A stretch of DNA of 64,000 nt from the NCBI RefSeq assembly GCF_030505195.1, contig NZ_CP129672.1, forward strand, positions 1,612,001 to 1,676,000, in the 5' to 3' direction. The stretch's first letter is position 1. Each line of letters begins with the position of its first letter. Below, piece after piece: positions 46,373 through 55,728 of the stretch. Source of the stretch: Comamonas testosteroni. Its GTDB lineage: Bacteria > Pseudomonadota > Gammaproteobacteria > Burkholderiales > Burkholderiaceae_C. A program made the translations under genes and the position numbers. Below the pieces are notes generated by a model. That model did no database searches. It saw nothing but the letters and a program-made list of their open reading frames with translations, and was not told where the DNA came from.

Positions 46373-47797
46373 ATGACGGGACTTCTGCAAAGCACGCTCT
46401 GGCAACGCCTGAGCCAGAGTCATCAACGCGCCGATATGCAGGGCAAGCTGGCCGCACTGGATCAGGTGCAGGCCGTGATCGAGTTCGATCTGCAAGGCCA
46501 TGTACTGACGGCCAACGACAACTTTCTGCGCACCATGGGCTATAGCGCCGAGCAGATCATCGGCCAGCATCACCGCATGTTTGTGGACGAGGAGACCCGA
46601 GCCTCTGCCGAGTACGCCCAGTTCTGGCAGCGCCTGGCGGCAGGCCTGCATGACAGCGGCCGCTACCGCCGCATCAACAGCCAGGGCGAGGATGTGTGGC
46701 TGCAGGCCAGCTACAACCCGATCTTCGACAGCCAGGGCCAGCCGCGCAAAGTCATCAAGTACGCCACCGATATCACCGAGCAGCAGCAGCACGAAGACGA
46801 TGCACGCGGCCAGCTCCAGGCCATTGCCAAGGTGCAAGCCATCATCGAGTTCGATCTGAACGGCAACATCCTCACGGCCAACGATCTGTTCCTGCAGACC
46901 ATGGGCTACTCCCTCGCCGAAGTCGTTGGCAGGCACCACAGCATGTTCGTCCAGCCGCACGAGCGCCAATCCCCGGCCTATCAGCATTTCTGGCAGAAGC
47001 TGGCCCTGGGCCATCATGATGCAGGCCAGTACCTGCGCATAGCCAAGGCCGGGCGCCAGGTCTGGATCGAAGCCAGCTACAACCCCATACTCGACGCCGA
47101 AGGCCGGCCCTTCAAGGTCGTCAAGTTCGCCACCAACATCACACGCCGCGTGACCGCAGCGCAAACCCTGCGCGCCACGGTGGAGGGGCTAACCGAAAGC
47201 GCCAACCATGCGCGCCAGGCCAACGAGCTGGCCCAGGACGCCTGCAGCGTGGCCGAGGCCGGCGGTCGCACCGTGCAGGATGTGGTGACCACAATGGAAT
47301 CCATCAGCGCCAGCTCGCGCAAGATCAGCGACATCATCGGCATGATGGACTCCATCGCCTTCCAGACCAATCTGCTGGCGCTCAACGCCGCCGTGGAAGC
47401 GGCCCGCGCCGGTGACCAGGGACGGGGCTTTGCCGTGGTGGCCAATGAGGTGCGCCAGCTGGCCCAGCACAGTGCCGAAGCCGCCAAGGAGATCAAGCAA
47501 CTGATCCAGACCTCGGTCACCCAGGTCACCCAGGGGGTGACGCAGGTGCGCGAAGCGGGCACCACCATGGCGGAGATCGTGAACTCATCGCGCCAGGTCA
47601 CGCAGATCATGGGCGAAGTGGTGCAGACTTCGCTGGCCCAGTCCGCCAAGCTGCGTGAGGTCACCGACGACCTGACGGCTCAGGATGTCTCGACCACCCC
47701 TGGCTCAGGCAAGCCGCGCCCCGCCGTGCCGCTGCAGGCATCGGCTCGCGAGCAAGCCAAGGTTGCTATCAGAAATGCAGCTGTCAGCGCTTATTGA
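46373..47797 (+). CDS. Soluble double-PAS methyl-accepting chemotaxis protein
   Basis: This 474-residue receptor has no membrane helices. Two tandem PAS domains (about residues 22-135 and 145-255) share the same pattern (IEFDL.G..LTAND.FL.TMGY and SYNPI.D..G.P.KV.K.AT.IT) and look like an internal duplication. The signalling domain follows with the hairpin [20 protein letters not shown]. It probably senses redox or a cytosolic ligand via PAS. AAAGGAG is 6 nt upstream of the ATG. There is no CheR-binding pentapeptide; the last ten residues come from an intergenic-type repeat. Confidence 0.9.
   Translation: MTGLLQSTLWQRLSQSHQRADMQGKLAALDQVQAVIEFDLQGHVLTANDNFLRTMGYSAEQIIGQHHRMFVDEETRASAEYAQFWQRLAAGLHDSGRYRRINSQGEDVWLQASYNPIFDSQGQPRKVIKYATDITEQQQHEDDARGQLQAIAKVQAIIEFDLNGNILTANDLFLQTMGYSLAEVVGRHHSMFVQPHERQSPAYQHFWQKLALGHHDAGQYLRIAKAGRQVWIEASYNPILDAEGRPFKVVKFATNITRRVTAAQTLRATVEGLTESANHARQANELAQDACSVAEAGGRTVQDVVTTMESISASSRKISDIIGMMDSIAFQTNLLALNAAVEAARAGDQGRGFAVVANEVRQLAQHSAEAAKEIKQLIQTSVTQVTQGVTQVREAGTTMAEIVNSSRQVTQIMGEVVQTSLAQSAKLREVTDDLTAQDVSTTPGSGKPRPAVPLQASAREQAKVAIRNAAVSAY
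47779..47797 (+). repeat. Intergenic repeat arm forming the end of the PAS receptor gene, copy D
   Basis: AGCTGTCAGCGCTTATTGA contains the arm AGCTGTCAGCGCTT (47779-47792), the complement of AAGCGCTGACAGC of copy A, and then supplies the TGA stop. GCTATC lies just before at 47765-47770. Confidence 0.65.
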
Positions 47798-47826
47798 TAA
47801 ATCGTTTCAGGCAAATTTCATGAACA

Positions 47827-47864
47827 AAGGCCCGGGGCACTGCAGCTGCAGCGACCCGGGCCTT
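47827..47864. terminator. Terminator between the PAS receptor and lolD
   Basis: AAGGCCCGGG (47827-47836) pairs with CCCGGGCCTT (47855-47864); the loop holds a further self-complementary CTGCAGCTGCAG. It lies between two convergent stops but lacks long T runs. Confidence 0.65.
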
Positions 47865-47881
47865 GCTGTGGCTGAGCACGA

Positions 47882-48571
47882 TCAGGCCAGTTGCCCGCGC
47901 CCCAGCCTGACCATGCGATCACAACGCGCGGCCAGGCCCTCGTCATGGGTGACCATCACGAACGCCGTGCCATGGCTGCGCGCCAGCTCCAGCATCAGCG
48001 CAAACACCGTATCAGCCGTGCCGCGATCCAGATTGCCCGTGGGCTCGTCGGCCAGCACGCAGGCCGGACGCGTGACCAGGGCGCGTGCAATGGCCACGCG
48101 CTGACGCTCGCCGCCCGACAGCTCGGCCGGGCGATGCGCCATGCGCTGACCCAGGCCCACGGCGCGCAGCATCTCGGCCGCGCGGTCCATGCAGTCCTCC
48201 CTGACATCGCGGCGAATGCGCAGTGGCATGGCCACATTTTCCTGGGCCGAAAATTCGGCCAGCAGGTGGTGGAACTGGTAGATGAAGCCCAGATGCCGGT
48301 TGCGCAGCGCGCCCTGCTTTTGCGGGCTGAGCTGGTGCAGGGGCTGACCCATGAGGCTGACGCTGCCGGTGGTGGGCGCATCCAGCCCGCCCAGCAAATG
48401 CAGCAAGGTGGATTTTCCCGAGCCCGAGGCGCCGACAATCGCCAGCGTCTCGCCCGCCCGAACCTGCAGATCCACACCCTGCAGCACGGTCACATCCAGC
48501 TTGCCTTCGGCAAAGCGCTTGGTCAGGCCGCGTGCCTCCAGCACATTCCGGTCCATCACAACATCATTCAT
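47882..48571 (-). CDS. lolD: Lipoprotein-releasing ABC transporter ATPase LolD
   Basis: This 229-residue ATPase powers release of outer-membrane lipoproteins from the inner membrane to LolA. Walker A (GASGSGKST) is near residues 42-50, the signature [15 protein letters not shown] near 149-163, and Walker [14 protein letters not shown] near 168. Its ATG overlaps the end of the permease gene by 8 bp. Confidence 0.95.
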   Translation of the reverse strand: MNDVVMDRNVLEARGLTKRFAEGKLDVTVLQGVDLQVRAGETLAIVGASGSGKSTLLHLLGGLDAPTTGSVSLMGQPLHQLSPQKQGALRNRHLGFIYQFHHLLAEFSAQENVAMPLRIRRDVREDCMDRAAEMLRAVGLGQRMAHRPAELSGGERQRVAIARALVTRPACVLADEPTGNLDRGTADTVFALMLELARSHGTAFVMVTHDEGLAARCDRMVRLGRGQLA

Positions 48572-49817
48572 AACGCAGTGCCTCCGCAGGGTTCACGCGG
48601 CTGGCACGCCAGCTGGGGTAAATCGTGGCCACAAAAGAAAGAATCAGGGAAATCACGGCGATCGGCACGATGTCCGTGGACTGCGGCTCGCTGGGCATCT
48701 TGCTGATCAGGTAGATGTCCTTGGGCAGGAAGTTGGCATGCAGCGCCTGTTCAATGGCCGGCACGATAACGTCGATATTGAAGGCAATCGCCAGCCCCAG
48801 CGCCAGACCGGCCAAGGTACCGATGACGCCGACCATGGCGCCCTGCACCATGAAGATACCCATGATGGATGAGGGCGAAGCCCCCAGGGTGCGCAGGATG
48901 GCAATGTCGGCACGCTTGTCCTGCACGCTCATCACGAGGGTGGACACCAGATTGAAAGCCGCCACGGCCACGATCAGGGTCAGGATGATGAACATCATGC
49001 GTTTTTCAAGCTGCACGGCGGCAAACCAGGTCTTGTTCTGCTGCGTCCAGTCACGGATGAACAGGCGATCCGTCAGGGTGTCCGCCAGCTCATGCGCCAC
49101 GCGCGGCGCCTCGTGCAGATCCTTGAGCTTGAGACGAATGCCGGTCGGCCCTTCCAGGCGGAAGATGCGCTGTGCATCCTCGTAATGCATCATCACCAGC
49201 GCCGAGTCATATTCGTAGTGACCGGAATCGAAGGTGCCGGCCACCGTCATCTGCTTCATGCGCGGCAGCACGCCCGCTGGCGTGACCTGTCCGCTGGGCG
49301 CGATCAGCGTGATCACATCGCCTTCGCTCACACCGAGACTGCGCGCCAGCTCGATGCCAAGCACCGCCTTGAACTCGCCGGGCACCAGGCGCTTGAGCAC
49401 CTCGCCGCTGGCGGCCGCCAGATCGGTGACTTCGCCCTCACGCGCCGGATCGATACCGCGCACCAAGGCGCCTTTCATGTCCTCGCCACGCGCCAGCAAT
49501 GCCTGGGCCGCCACAAAAGGCGCGGCCCCCACCACATCGGGGTTGGCTCTGGCCTCGCGCATGGTGCGCTCCACATCGGGCAGGGGCGCGCCCTGAGGGG
49601 CGTAGATCTCCACATGTGAGACGACGCTGAGCATGCGATCCCGCACTTCCTTCTGGAAGCCGTTCATCACGCTCAGCACAATGATCAGCGCCGCCACGCC
49701 CAGCGCAATGCCAAGCATGGAGACACCCGAGATAAAGGAGATGAAGCCATTGCGGCGTGTGGCGCGCCCTGCACGGGTATAGCGCCAGCCCACGGCCAGT
49801 TCGTAGGGAAATTGCAT
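48564..49817 (-). CDS. lolC: Lipoprotein-releasing ABC transporter permease (LolC/LolE family)
   Basis: This 417-residue permease has an N-terminal helix after [18 protein letters not shown], a large periplasmic domain (about residues 50-270) and three C-terminal helices. The LolC/E block [41 protein letters not shown] region is present with T in place of the first K. Only one such permease gene accompanies lolD, so it probably acts as a homodimer, as in LolF-type systems. Start 49817 or 49829 is undecided. Confidence 0.9.
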   Translation of the reverse strand: MQFPYELAVGWRYTRAGRATRRNGFISFISGVSMLGIALGVAALIIVLSVMNGFQKEVRDRMLSVVSHVEIYAPQGAPLPDVERTMREARANPDVVGAAPFVAAQALLARGEDMKGALVRGIDPAREGEVTDLAAASGEVLKRLVPGEFKAVLGIELARSLGVSEGDVITLIAPSGQVTPAGVLPRMKQMTVAGTFDSGHYEYDSALVMMHYEDAQRIFRLEGPTGIRLKLKDLHEAPRVAHELADTLTDRLFIRDWTQQNKTWFAAVQLEKRMMFIILTLIVAVAAFNLVSTLVMSVQDKRADIAILRTLGASPSSIMGIFMVQGAMVGVIGTLAGLALGLAIAFNIDVIVPAIEQALHANFLPKDIYLISKMPSEPQSTDIVPIAVISLILSFVATIYPSWRASRVNPAEALRYE

Positions 49818-49894
49818 GTTGGCATGCATTGTGGCATTGCCGGCAATGCCCTGTTGTCGGCGCCAGCCTTCTGCGACCTGACGGCCTGCCCCCT

Positions 49895-50398
49895 CTATCG
49901 GGGCGGCCTGCTGCGCCCTATGCGCGGCAGATCCGCATACCGATCCTGCTGCTCCAGCGTCACCGCATGGGCCTGGAGCTTTGCCAGCAGGCCGTCAAAC
50001 AAGGCCAGTTCCTCATCGCTGAGAATGGACACGATATCGGCATGGATCTTGACCATCTCGGGCAGTATCAGGCCGTACATGCGCCGCCCCTCATCGGTCA
50101 GATACATGGCCACGCGCCGGCGGTCTCCATCCAGAGGTTTGCGCAGCACCCAGCCTTTGTCCTCCAGACCGCCGAGCGCCCGAGAGGTGCGCGCCCTGTC
50201 CAGTTGCACCTTCTGCGCCAGCTCGGAGGACAGCAAACCCTCCTCGGTCGCCAGCGTCGCCATCACTCCCCATTCGCGACGCGTGAGGCCGAAGCGGGCC
50301 TCGCACATGCGCATCGCCATTCCGCCCGCCACGCCAAAGAAGCGGCTGATGCGAAACAACAGCATGTGCTGAATGGAGGTGGGTTGTCGGGTATTCAC
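49895..50398 (-). CDS. MarR-family transcriptional regulator
   Basis: This 167-residue winged-helix protein has the MarR pattern LTRREWGVMATLATEEGLLSSELAQKVQLDRARTSRALGGLEDKGWV and the DGDRRRVAMYLTDEGRRMY wing. It is divergent from the Bug and sulfatase genes and is probably their regulator, with an aromatic acid or a related compound as the likely ligand type for MarR proteins. A 13-bp palindrome lies 10 bp upstream of its start. Confidence 0.88.
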   Translation of the reverse strand: MNTRQPTSIQHMLLFRISRFFGVAGGMAMRMCEARFGLTRREWGVMATLATEEGLLSSELAQKVQLDRARTSRALGGLEDKGWVLRKPLDGDRRRVAMYLTDEGRRMYGLILPEMVKIHADIVSILSDEELALFDGLLAKLQAHAVTLEQQDRYADLPRIGRSRPPR

Positions 50399-50407
50399 GG
50401 GGATGAG

Positions 50408-50420
50408 TTGATTAGATCAA
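50408..50420. promoter_or_regulatory. Candidate MarR operator
   Basis: TTGATTAGATCAA is a perfect palindrome of 5-bp arms around TAG, 10 bp upstream of the marR-type start and 105 bp from the divergent Bug gene. MarR sites often have TTG...CAA ends. Confidence 0.5.
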
Positions 50421-50524
50421 TTGTGGATGTCACTTCTACAGTGGCATTCCCAATACAGAGACAAAGGGGAGTGCCGGGGATTTTCGCAAATGCCGGCTCC
50501 TCCCTCAGACAAGAGAGTGATTCC

Positions 50525-51526
50525 ATGGCTCGCCTGACTGCACCCCGCCGCCTTCTCCCAACCAGCCTGGCTCTGCTGCTGGGCTGCTCCGCCTTCGCCT
50601 CCCTGGCCCAATCTGTCGATGGCGCTGCCGTCGCCGCCTGGCCTCACAAGCCGGTTCGGCTGATAGCAGCCTTCGCTCCCGGAGGGGCGGTGGACATATT
50701 GGCGCGCGGTGTCGGAGAAGTGCTTCAGCGCGAAACCAAGCAGCCCTTCGTTGTTGAAAACCGCACCGGCGCTGGCGGCAACATAGGAGCCGATTACGTC
50801 GCCAAGGCTGCCGCCGACGGCTACACCATGCTGATCGGCCTGGACACGAGCTTCACGGTCAACCCGCTGATCTACAAAAGCATGCCGTTCAAAAATGGCG
50901 ACCTGCGTCCTGTCATGGTGTTCGCCTCGCAAGGCATGCTGATGGCCGTCAGTCCCAAGACCAATATCAAGACACTGGAGCAGTTCATTGCTCGCGGCAA
51001 GGACAAGGGCCTGACCCTGGGCTCCGCCGGCTATGGAACCCCCGGCCATCTGGCCTCCAGCATCCTGACTTACGCCACCGGAGCCAAGGTCAACCATGTG
51101 CCCTACAAAGGCAATGCACCTGCCACGCTGGCGATGCTCTCGGGCGAAGTGGATGGCGGCGTCATCAGCTCCACCGCCATGCTGCCCCATGTGACCACTG
51201 CAAAGATCACGGCGCTGGCGGTGACCACGGCCCAGCGCAACCCCTTGCTGCCGGACGTCCCCTCGGTGGCAGAGCTGGGACACAAGGAGCTGCAGCAGGA
51301 AGTGCTTTTCGCGGCCTGGGTGCCCAGCAGCACACCTGAGCCGCTGGTGCAGAAAATCCAGGCCCACCTCGACAAGGCCATGAAGGACGGCACGCTGCGC
51401 GAGCGCATGCGTGTCAACGACATGGTCTACGAAGGACTGACAGGTGATGCAGCCGCCAAGCGCATCCAGGCCCTGGCCGACCGCTACCGTGTGCTGGCCC
51501 AGGCCACCGGCATGAAGATGGAATAG
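50525..51526 (+). CDS. Bug-family (TctC-like) periplasmic substrate-binding protein
   Basis: This 333-residue protein begins at ATG 50525 (MARLTAPRRLLPTSLALLLG) after GAGAG and has a signal peptide cleaved around ASLA-QS. The mature protein has the Bug pattern WPHKPVRLIAAFAPGGAVDILARGVGEVL and VENRTGAGGNIGADYVAKAAADGYTMLIG. Bug proteins bind carboxylates or amides for tripartite tricarboxylate transporters. The nearest TctAB is at 39.3-41.3 kb. A sulfatase gene follows 47 nt downstream. Confidence 0.93.
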   Translation: MARLTAPRRLLPTSLALLLGCSAFASLAQSVDGAAVAAWPHKPVRLIAAFAPGGAVDILARGVGEVLQRETKQPFVVENRTGAGGNIGADYVAKAAADGYTMLIGLDTSFTVNPLIYKSMPFKNGDLRPVMVFASQGMLMAVSPKTNIKTLEQFIARGKDKGLTLGSAGYGTPGHLASSILTYATGAKVNHVPYKGNAPATLAMLSGEVDGGVISSTAMLPHVTTAKITALAVTTAQRNPLLPDVPSVAELGHKELQQEVLFAAWVPSSTPEPLVQKIQAHLDKAMKDGTLRERMRVNDMVYEGLTGDAAAKRIQALADRYRVLAQATGMKME

Positions 51527-51573
51527 GGCCTCTTGCCGACCTACCGACCTATAACAACAACGGCCCGCATTTC

Positions 51574-52899
51574 ATGACTCGTCCCAACATCATCTTTATC
51601 GTCGCCGATGATCTCGGCTATGCCGATCTGGGCTGCTACGGCGGCCGCGATGCCGACTTCGGCCCGGTATCCCCGGTGCTCGACCGCCTGGCCGCCAACG
51701 GCCTAAGGCTCACCCAGGGCTATGCCAATTCACCCGTGTGCTCGCCCACGCGTTTTGCCTTGGCCACGGCCCGCTATCAATACCGCTTGCGCGGTGCCGC
51801 CGAGGAGCCCATCAACAGCAAGACGCGTGGCACGCCGCTGGGCGCCAAGCTGGGCCTGCCGCCCGAGATCCCCACCGTCGCCTCGCTGCTCAAGGGCGCG
51901 GGCTACCGCACGGCACTGATAGGCAAATGGCATCTGGGCTACCCTCCCCACTTCGGCCCGCTGCGTTCGGGCTACGAGGAGTACTTCGGCCCCATGTCGG
52001 GCGGCGTGGATTACTTCACCCATCTGAGCAGCTCGGGCCAGCACGATCTGTGGGTGGGCGAAGAGGAGCATCACGACGAAGGCTATCTGACCGACCTGCT
52101 GTCCCAGCGCAGCGTGGACTTTGTCAACCGCATGAGCGAGGGCAACGCCCCCTTCTTCCTGAGCCTGCACTACACGGCGCCGCACTGGCCCTGGGAAACC
52201 CGTGATGACCGCGAGACTGCCGAGCAGCTGGGAGCGGGCATCACGCACCTGACGGGAGGCAATATTCACCAGTACCGCCGCATGATTCATCACATGGATG
52301 AGGGCATAGGCTGGATCGTCGAAGCACTGCGCAAGAACGGCCAGCTCGACAACACGCTGATCGTCTTCACCAGCGACAACGGCGGCGAGCGCTTCTCGGA
52401 CAGCTGGCCTCTGGTGGGCGGCAAGATGGACCTGACCGAAGGCGGCATCCGCGTGCCCTGGATCGCCCACTGGCCTGCCGTGATCGAAGCCCGTCGCGCC
52501 AGCGCCCAGCCATGCATGAGCATGGACTGGTCGGCCACGGTGCTGGATGCAGCCGGTGTGAGCGCCGATCCCGACTACCCGCTGGACGGCGTCTCCCTGC
52601 TGCCCGTGCTGCGCACCGACGGTGCGGAGTTTGCCCGCCCGCTGCACTGGCGCATGCTCTACCGCAACCAGCGCGCGCTGCGCGAGGGCGAATGGAAATA
52701 CCTGCGCGTGGAAGACAACGAATACCTGTTCAATCTGGCGCAGGACGAGCGCGAGCGTGCCAATCTGGCCGGCCAGCACCCCGAGCGCATGCAGGCCATG
52801 CGCCAGCGCTGGGACGACTGGAATGCCGGCATGCCGGCCATTGCCGAGGACGCGAGCTACAGCCTGGTCTACACCCTGAAAAATATGCCGGCGAGGTGA
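51574..52899 (+). CDS. Type I sulfatase, no signal peptide
   Basis: This 441-residue alkaline-phosphatase-superfamily enzyme begins MTRPNIIFIVADDLGYADLG, where the two Asp bind Ca2+. The formylglycine motif CSPTR is at residues 56-60 with Cys as the modified residue, and IGKWHLG follows near residue 114. A second metal-site pattern is VFTSDNGGE. It lacks a signal peptide, so it should act in the cytoplasm on an imported sulfate ester. It is downstream of a Bug-protein gene. The specific substrate (aryl or alkyl sulfate) is not known. Confidence 0.9.
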   Translation: MTRPNIIFIVADDLGYADLGCYGGRDADFGPVSPVLDRLAANGLRLTQGYANSPVCSPTRFALATARYQYRLRGAAEEPINSKTRGTPLGAKLGLPPEIPTVASLLKGAGYRTALIGKWHLGYPPHFGPLRSGYEEYFGPMSGGVDYFTHLSSSGQHDLWVGEEEHHDEGYLTDLLSQRSVDFVNRMSEGNAPFFLSLHYTAPHWPWETRDDRETAEQLGAGITHLTGGNIHQYRRMIHHMDEGIGWIVEALRKNGQLDNTLIVFTSDNGGERFSDSWPLVGGKMDLTEGGIRVPWIAHWPAVIEARRASAQPCMSMDWSATVLDAAGVSADPDYPLDGVSLLPVLRTDGAEFARPLHWRMLYRNQRALREGEWKYLRVEDNEYLFNLAQDERERANLAGQHPERMQAMRQRWDDWNAGMPAIAEDASYSLVYTLKNMPAR

Positions 52900-52938
52900 C
52901 AAAGCACCCCGCACCATGCCCGGGCCGCGGCCATGCCC

Positions 52939-52944
52939 GACAAT
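52939..52944 (+). promoter_or_regulatory. GACAAT box 7 nt upstream of the COG4255 gene
   Basis: CCCGACAATAGCGCCC precedes the ATG at 52952 with no ribosome site. The spacer AGCGCCC is close to that before the RsmB-like gene. Confidence 0.45.
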
Positions 52945-52951
52945 AGCGCCC

Positions 52952-53923
52952 ATGTCTTTGACCGCGCCTTTGCTGCCTGCCGCCCAAGCCCTGGGCACAG
53001 GCGCCTCTGAAATCATTGTTGCCTATGCCAGCGGCCCTGCCGACATTCCCCAGGCATGGGACGGTTTGCAACTCCCTCACCTGCAGGCCTTGCTGGCAAC
53101 GCTGGCACCGACCCCGCTGGTGCAGGGCGACGAGATGGATTTCTCTCCCCCGCATGAGCGCGCCCTGGCCCGTGGCATGCAGCTGCCCGATACACCCGGT
53201 CTGATTCCCTGGGCTGCACTGGCGGCTGGAGACAGCAACCAGGCCTGTGCCTTCATCACGCCCTGCCACTGGCATATCACGCCGGACCAGGTCCATCAGA
53301 CCGACCCGGCCAGCGCGCCACTGGACGAAGACGAATCCCGCCAGCTGCTGGCGCTGATCGCTCCCTGGTTCAGCGACGACGGCATCACGCTGCAATATCT
53401 GCGCGCCGACCTCTGGCTGGCACGCGGTGCAGCCTTCAAGGGTCTGGCCACCGCATCGATGGACCGAGCGCTGGGCCGCGACGTGCGCCCCTGGATGCCC
53501 GACCCGATTCAGGGAGCCATCATTCAGCGTCTGCAGACCGAGTTGCAGATGCTGCTCTACACCCATGTATTCAACGACCTGCGGGCCGAACGCGGCCTGC
53601 CGCCCATCAACTCCTTCTGGGTGCATGGCACGGGAGACCTCGCCAGCCTGCCCGCAGCGACCGCCCGGCCCGTGTGCGTGGATGATCTGCGCCACAGCGC
53701 GCTGCAAGGCAATGTGCAAGGCTGGCAAAAGGCCTGGCAGGCGCTGGACAGCGGCCTGATCGCCGAGCTGCAGCAGCGGGCTGCCCGTGGCGAACCCGTA
53801 AAGCTCACGCTCTGCGGCGAACGCAATGCGGTGCAGTGGCAAAGCCAGCCACGCGGCCTGATGGACAAGATAAAGAGTGTTTTTGGCACGAAACGCCTGC
53901 CTGATCTACGGGAAATGCTATGA
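52952..53923 (+). CDS. RpfE/COG4255-like protein upstream of recJ
   Basis: This 323-residue protein begins MSLTAPLLPAAQALGTGASE. It resembles the uncharacterised proteins encoded before recJ in beta- and gammaproteobacteria (called RpfE in Xanthomonas and grouped with phosphoglycerate-mutase-like proteins). It contains CHWHITPDQVHQTDP near residue 106 and the INSFWVHGTGDL motif near residue 215. No catalytic set of a phosphoglycerate mutase is evident. Its stop overlaps the recJ start (ATGA), so the two are translationally coupled. Confidence 0.7.
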   Translation: MSLTAPLLPAAQALGTGASEIIVAYASGPADIPQAWDGLQLPHLQALLATLAPTPLVQGDEMDFSPPHERALARGMQLPDTPGLIPWAALAAGDSNQACAFITPCHWHITPDQVHQTDPASAPLDEDESRQLLALIAPWFSDDGITLQYLRADLWLARGAAFKGLATASMDRALGRDVRPWMPDPIQGAIIQRLQTELQMLLYTHVFNDLRAERGLPPINSFWVHGTGDLASLPAATARPVCVDDLRHSALQGNVQGWQKAWQALDSGLIAELQQRAARGEPVKLTLCGERNAVQWQSQPRGLMDKIKSVFGTKRLPDLREML

Positions 53924-55659
53924 AAATAATTCCCAGATCCATCCCCAACGACAGTGTCTCTGCACTGCTGCAGGCCAAGATTCATCCCTTGCTGGCCCAG
54001 CTCTATGCAGCGCGAGGCGTCTGCTCGGCCGACGAACTGGACGATGCCCCGGCCCGGCTGCTGCCGCCCTCGGGCCTGCGCGGCATCGACGCTGCCGTGC
54101 AACTGCTGGCCGACGCGATTGCCCAGCAAAAGCGCCTGTGCATCGTCGCCGACTATGACTGCGATGGCGCAACAGCCTGCGCCGTGGGCCTGCGCGGCCT
54201 GCGCATGCTGGGCGCTGCCCATGCCGACTACCTCGTGCCCGACCGCGTGATCGACGGCTACGGCCTGACCGCCCCCATCTCGCGCCGCGTCAAGGAGACC
54301 GGTGCCGACATGCTGATCACCGTGGACAACGGCATTGCCAGCGTGGAAGGCGTGGCCGTGGCCAAGGAGCTGGGCATGTCCGTCGTTGTGACCGACCACC
54401 ACTTGCCTGGCGACCACCTGCCGCCAGCCGATGCCATCGTCAACCCCAACCAGCCTGGCTGCGAGTTCGCGAGCAAATCCATGGCCGGCGTGGGCGTCAT
54501 GTTCTATGTGCTGCTGGCACTACGCACCGAGCTGCGCAACCGCGGCCGCTTTGACCGCCACAACCAGCCCCGTCTTGAGCAATTGCTGCCGCTGGTCGCC
54601 CTGGGCACGGTGGCCGATGTGGTCAAGCTCGACGCCAACAACCGCCGCCTGGTGGCCCTGGGCCTCAAGCAGATTCGCAAAGGCAGCATGCAGCCCGGCA
54701 TACGCGCGCTGTTCGAGGCATCGGGCCGCCGCTTTGACATGGCCTCCACCATCGACTTCGGCTTTGCCCTGGGCCCGCGCATCAATGCCGCCGGTCGTCT
54801 TGCCGACATGACCATAGGCATCGAGTGCCTGACCACGGAAGATGTCAGCCGCGCCGACAATCTGGCACGCATGCTGGACAGCATCAACCGCGAGCGCCGC
54901 GAGATCGAAGTCAGCATGCGCGAGCATGCCCTGCTCATGGCCGAGAGCCTGTGCGAGGACGGCATGACGCCGCCGCCGGCCATCAGCGTGTTCGATCCCG
55001 ACTTTCACGAAGGCGTGGTCGGTGTGGTGGCCTCGCGCATCAAGGACAAGCTGCACCGGCCCACGTTTGTCTTTGCCGCCAGTGGCGCTCCGGGCAAGGA
55101 GCATGAGCTCAAGGGCTCGGGCCGCTCCATTCCAGGCTTTCACCTGCGCGATGCGCTGGACCTCGTCAGCAAGCGCCACCCCGGTCTGATACTGCGTTTT
55201 GGCGGCCACGCCATGGCGGCAGGCTGCACCATAGAGGAAGCGCACTTTGACGAGTTCGAGCAGGCTTTCGCCCAGGTCGCCAGGGAATGGCTGGATGCCG
55301 CAACGCTGACGCGCAGACTGGAGACCGACGGGCCGCTTTCGCCCCAATGGCTGGACACCGGCCTGATCGAACAAATGCAGCTGGCCGTCTGGGGCCAGGG
55401 CTTTGCCGCCCCGACTTTCAGCGAAGAGCTGGAAATCACCTCGCAGCGACTGGTCGGCGAAAAGCATCTGAAGCTGGAGCTGCTGCACCATGGCTCCAAG
55501 ATCGACGGCATCTGGTTCAACCACACCGACCCGCTGCCCGCGCGCACCACCCTGGCCTATCGCCTGGACATCAACGAATGGCGCGGCGAGCGCAAGGTGC
55601 AGTTTCTCGTGGAAGCCGCGCAGGACTTCGAGGGTGGTGCCGGCAACATGGGCTTCTGA
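53920..55659 (+). CDS. recJ: Single-stranded-DNA-specific exonuclease RecJ
   Basis: This 579-residue 5' to 3' exonuclease acts in the RecFOR pathway and in mismatch repair. The DHH phosphoesterase motifs are present: DYDCDGATAC (near residue 79), DNGIASVEG, TDHHLPGDHLP, and GAALGPRINAAGRL-like LGPRINAAGRLADM, with DHHA1 motif GGHAMAAG near residue 428. An OB-fold C-terminus follows. The ATG lies within the stop of the upstream gene. Confidence 0.96.
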   Translation: MKIIPRSIPNDSVSALLQAKIHPLLAQLYAARGVCSADELDDAPARLLPPSGLRGIDAAVQLLADAIAQQKRLCIVADYDCDGATACAVGLRGLRMLGAAHADYLVPDRVIDGYGLTAPISRRVKETGADMLITVDNGIASVEGVAVAKELGMSVVVTDHHLPGDHLPPADAIVNPNQPGCEFASKSMAGVGVMFYVLLALRTELRNRGRFDRHNQPRLEQLLPLVALGTVADVVKLDANNRRLVALGLKQIRKGSMQPGIRALFEASGRRFDMASTIDFGFALGPRINAAGRLADMTIGIECLTTEDVSRADNLARMLDSINRERREIEVSMREHALLMAESLCEDGMTPPPAISVFDPDFHEGVVGVVASRIKDKLHRPTFVFAASGAPGKEHELKGSGRSIPGFHLRDALDLVSKRHPGLILRFGGHAMAAGCTIEEAHFDEFEQAFAQVAREWLDAATLTRRLETDGPLSPQWLDTGLIEQMQLAVWGQGFAAPTFSEELEITSQRLVGEKHLKLELLHHGSKIDGIWFNHTDPLPARTTLAYRLDINEWRGERKVQFLVEAAQDFEGGAGNMGF

Positions 55660-55728
55660 TCTTCACCCCAGCCAGGGAAGCCGCCACCGGGGACGCGGCG
55701 GCTGTAATGTGCGCGCAGCGCCCGCTAC

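Noticed and set aside
55679..55703. GC hairpin AGCCGCC/GGCGGCT as a recJ terminator
   Set aside because: It has no T run on either strand and only a 7-bp stem, so a terminator call is not supported.
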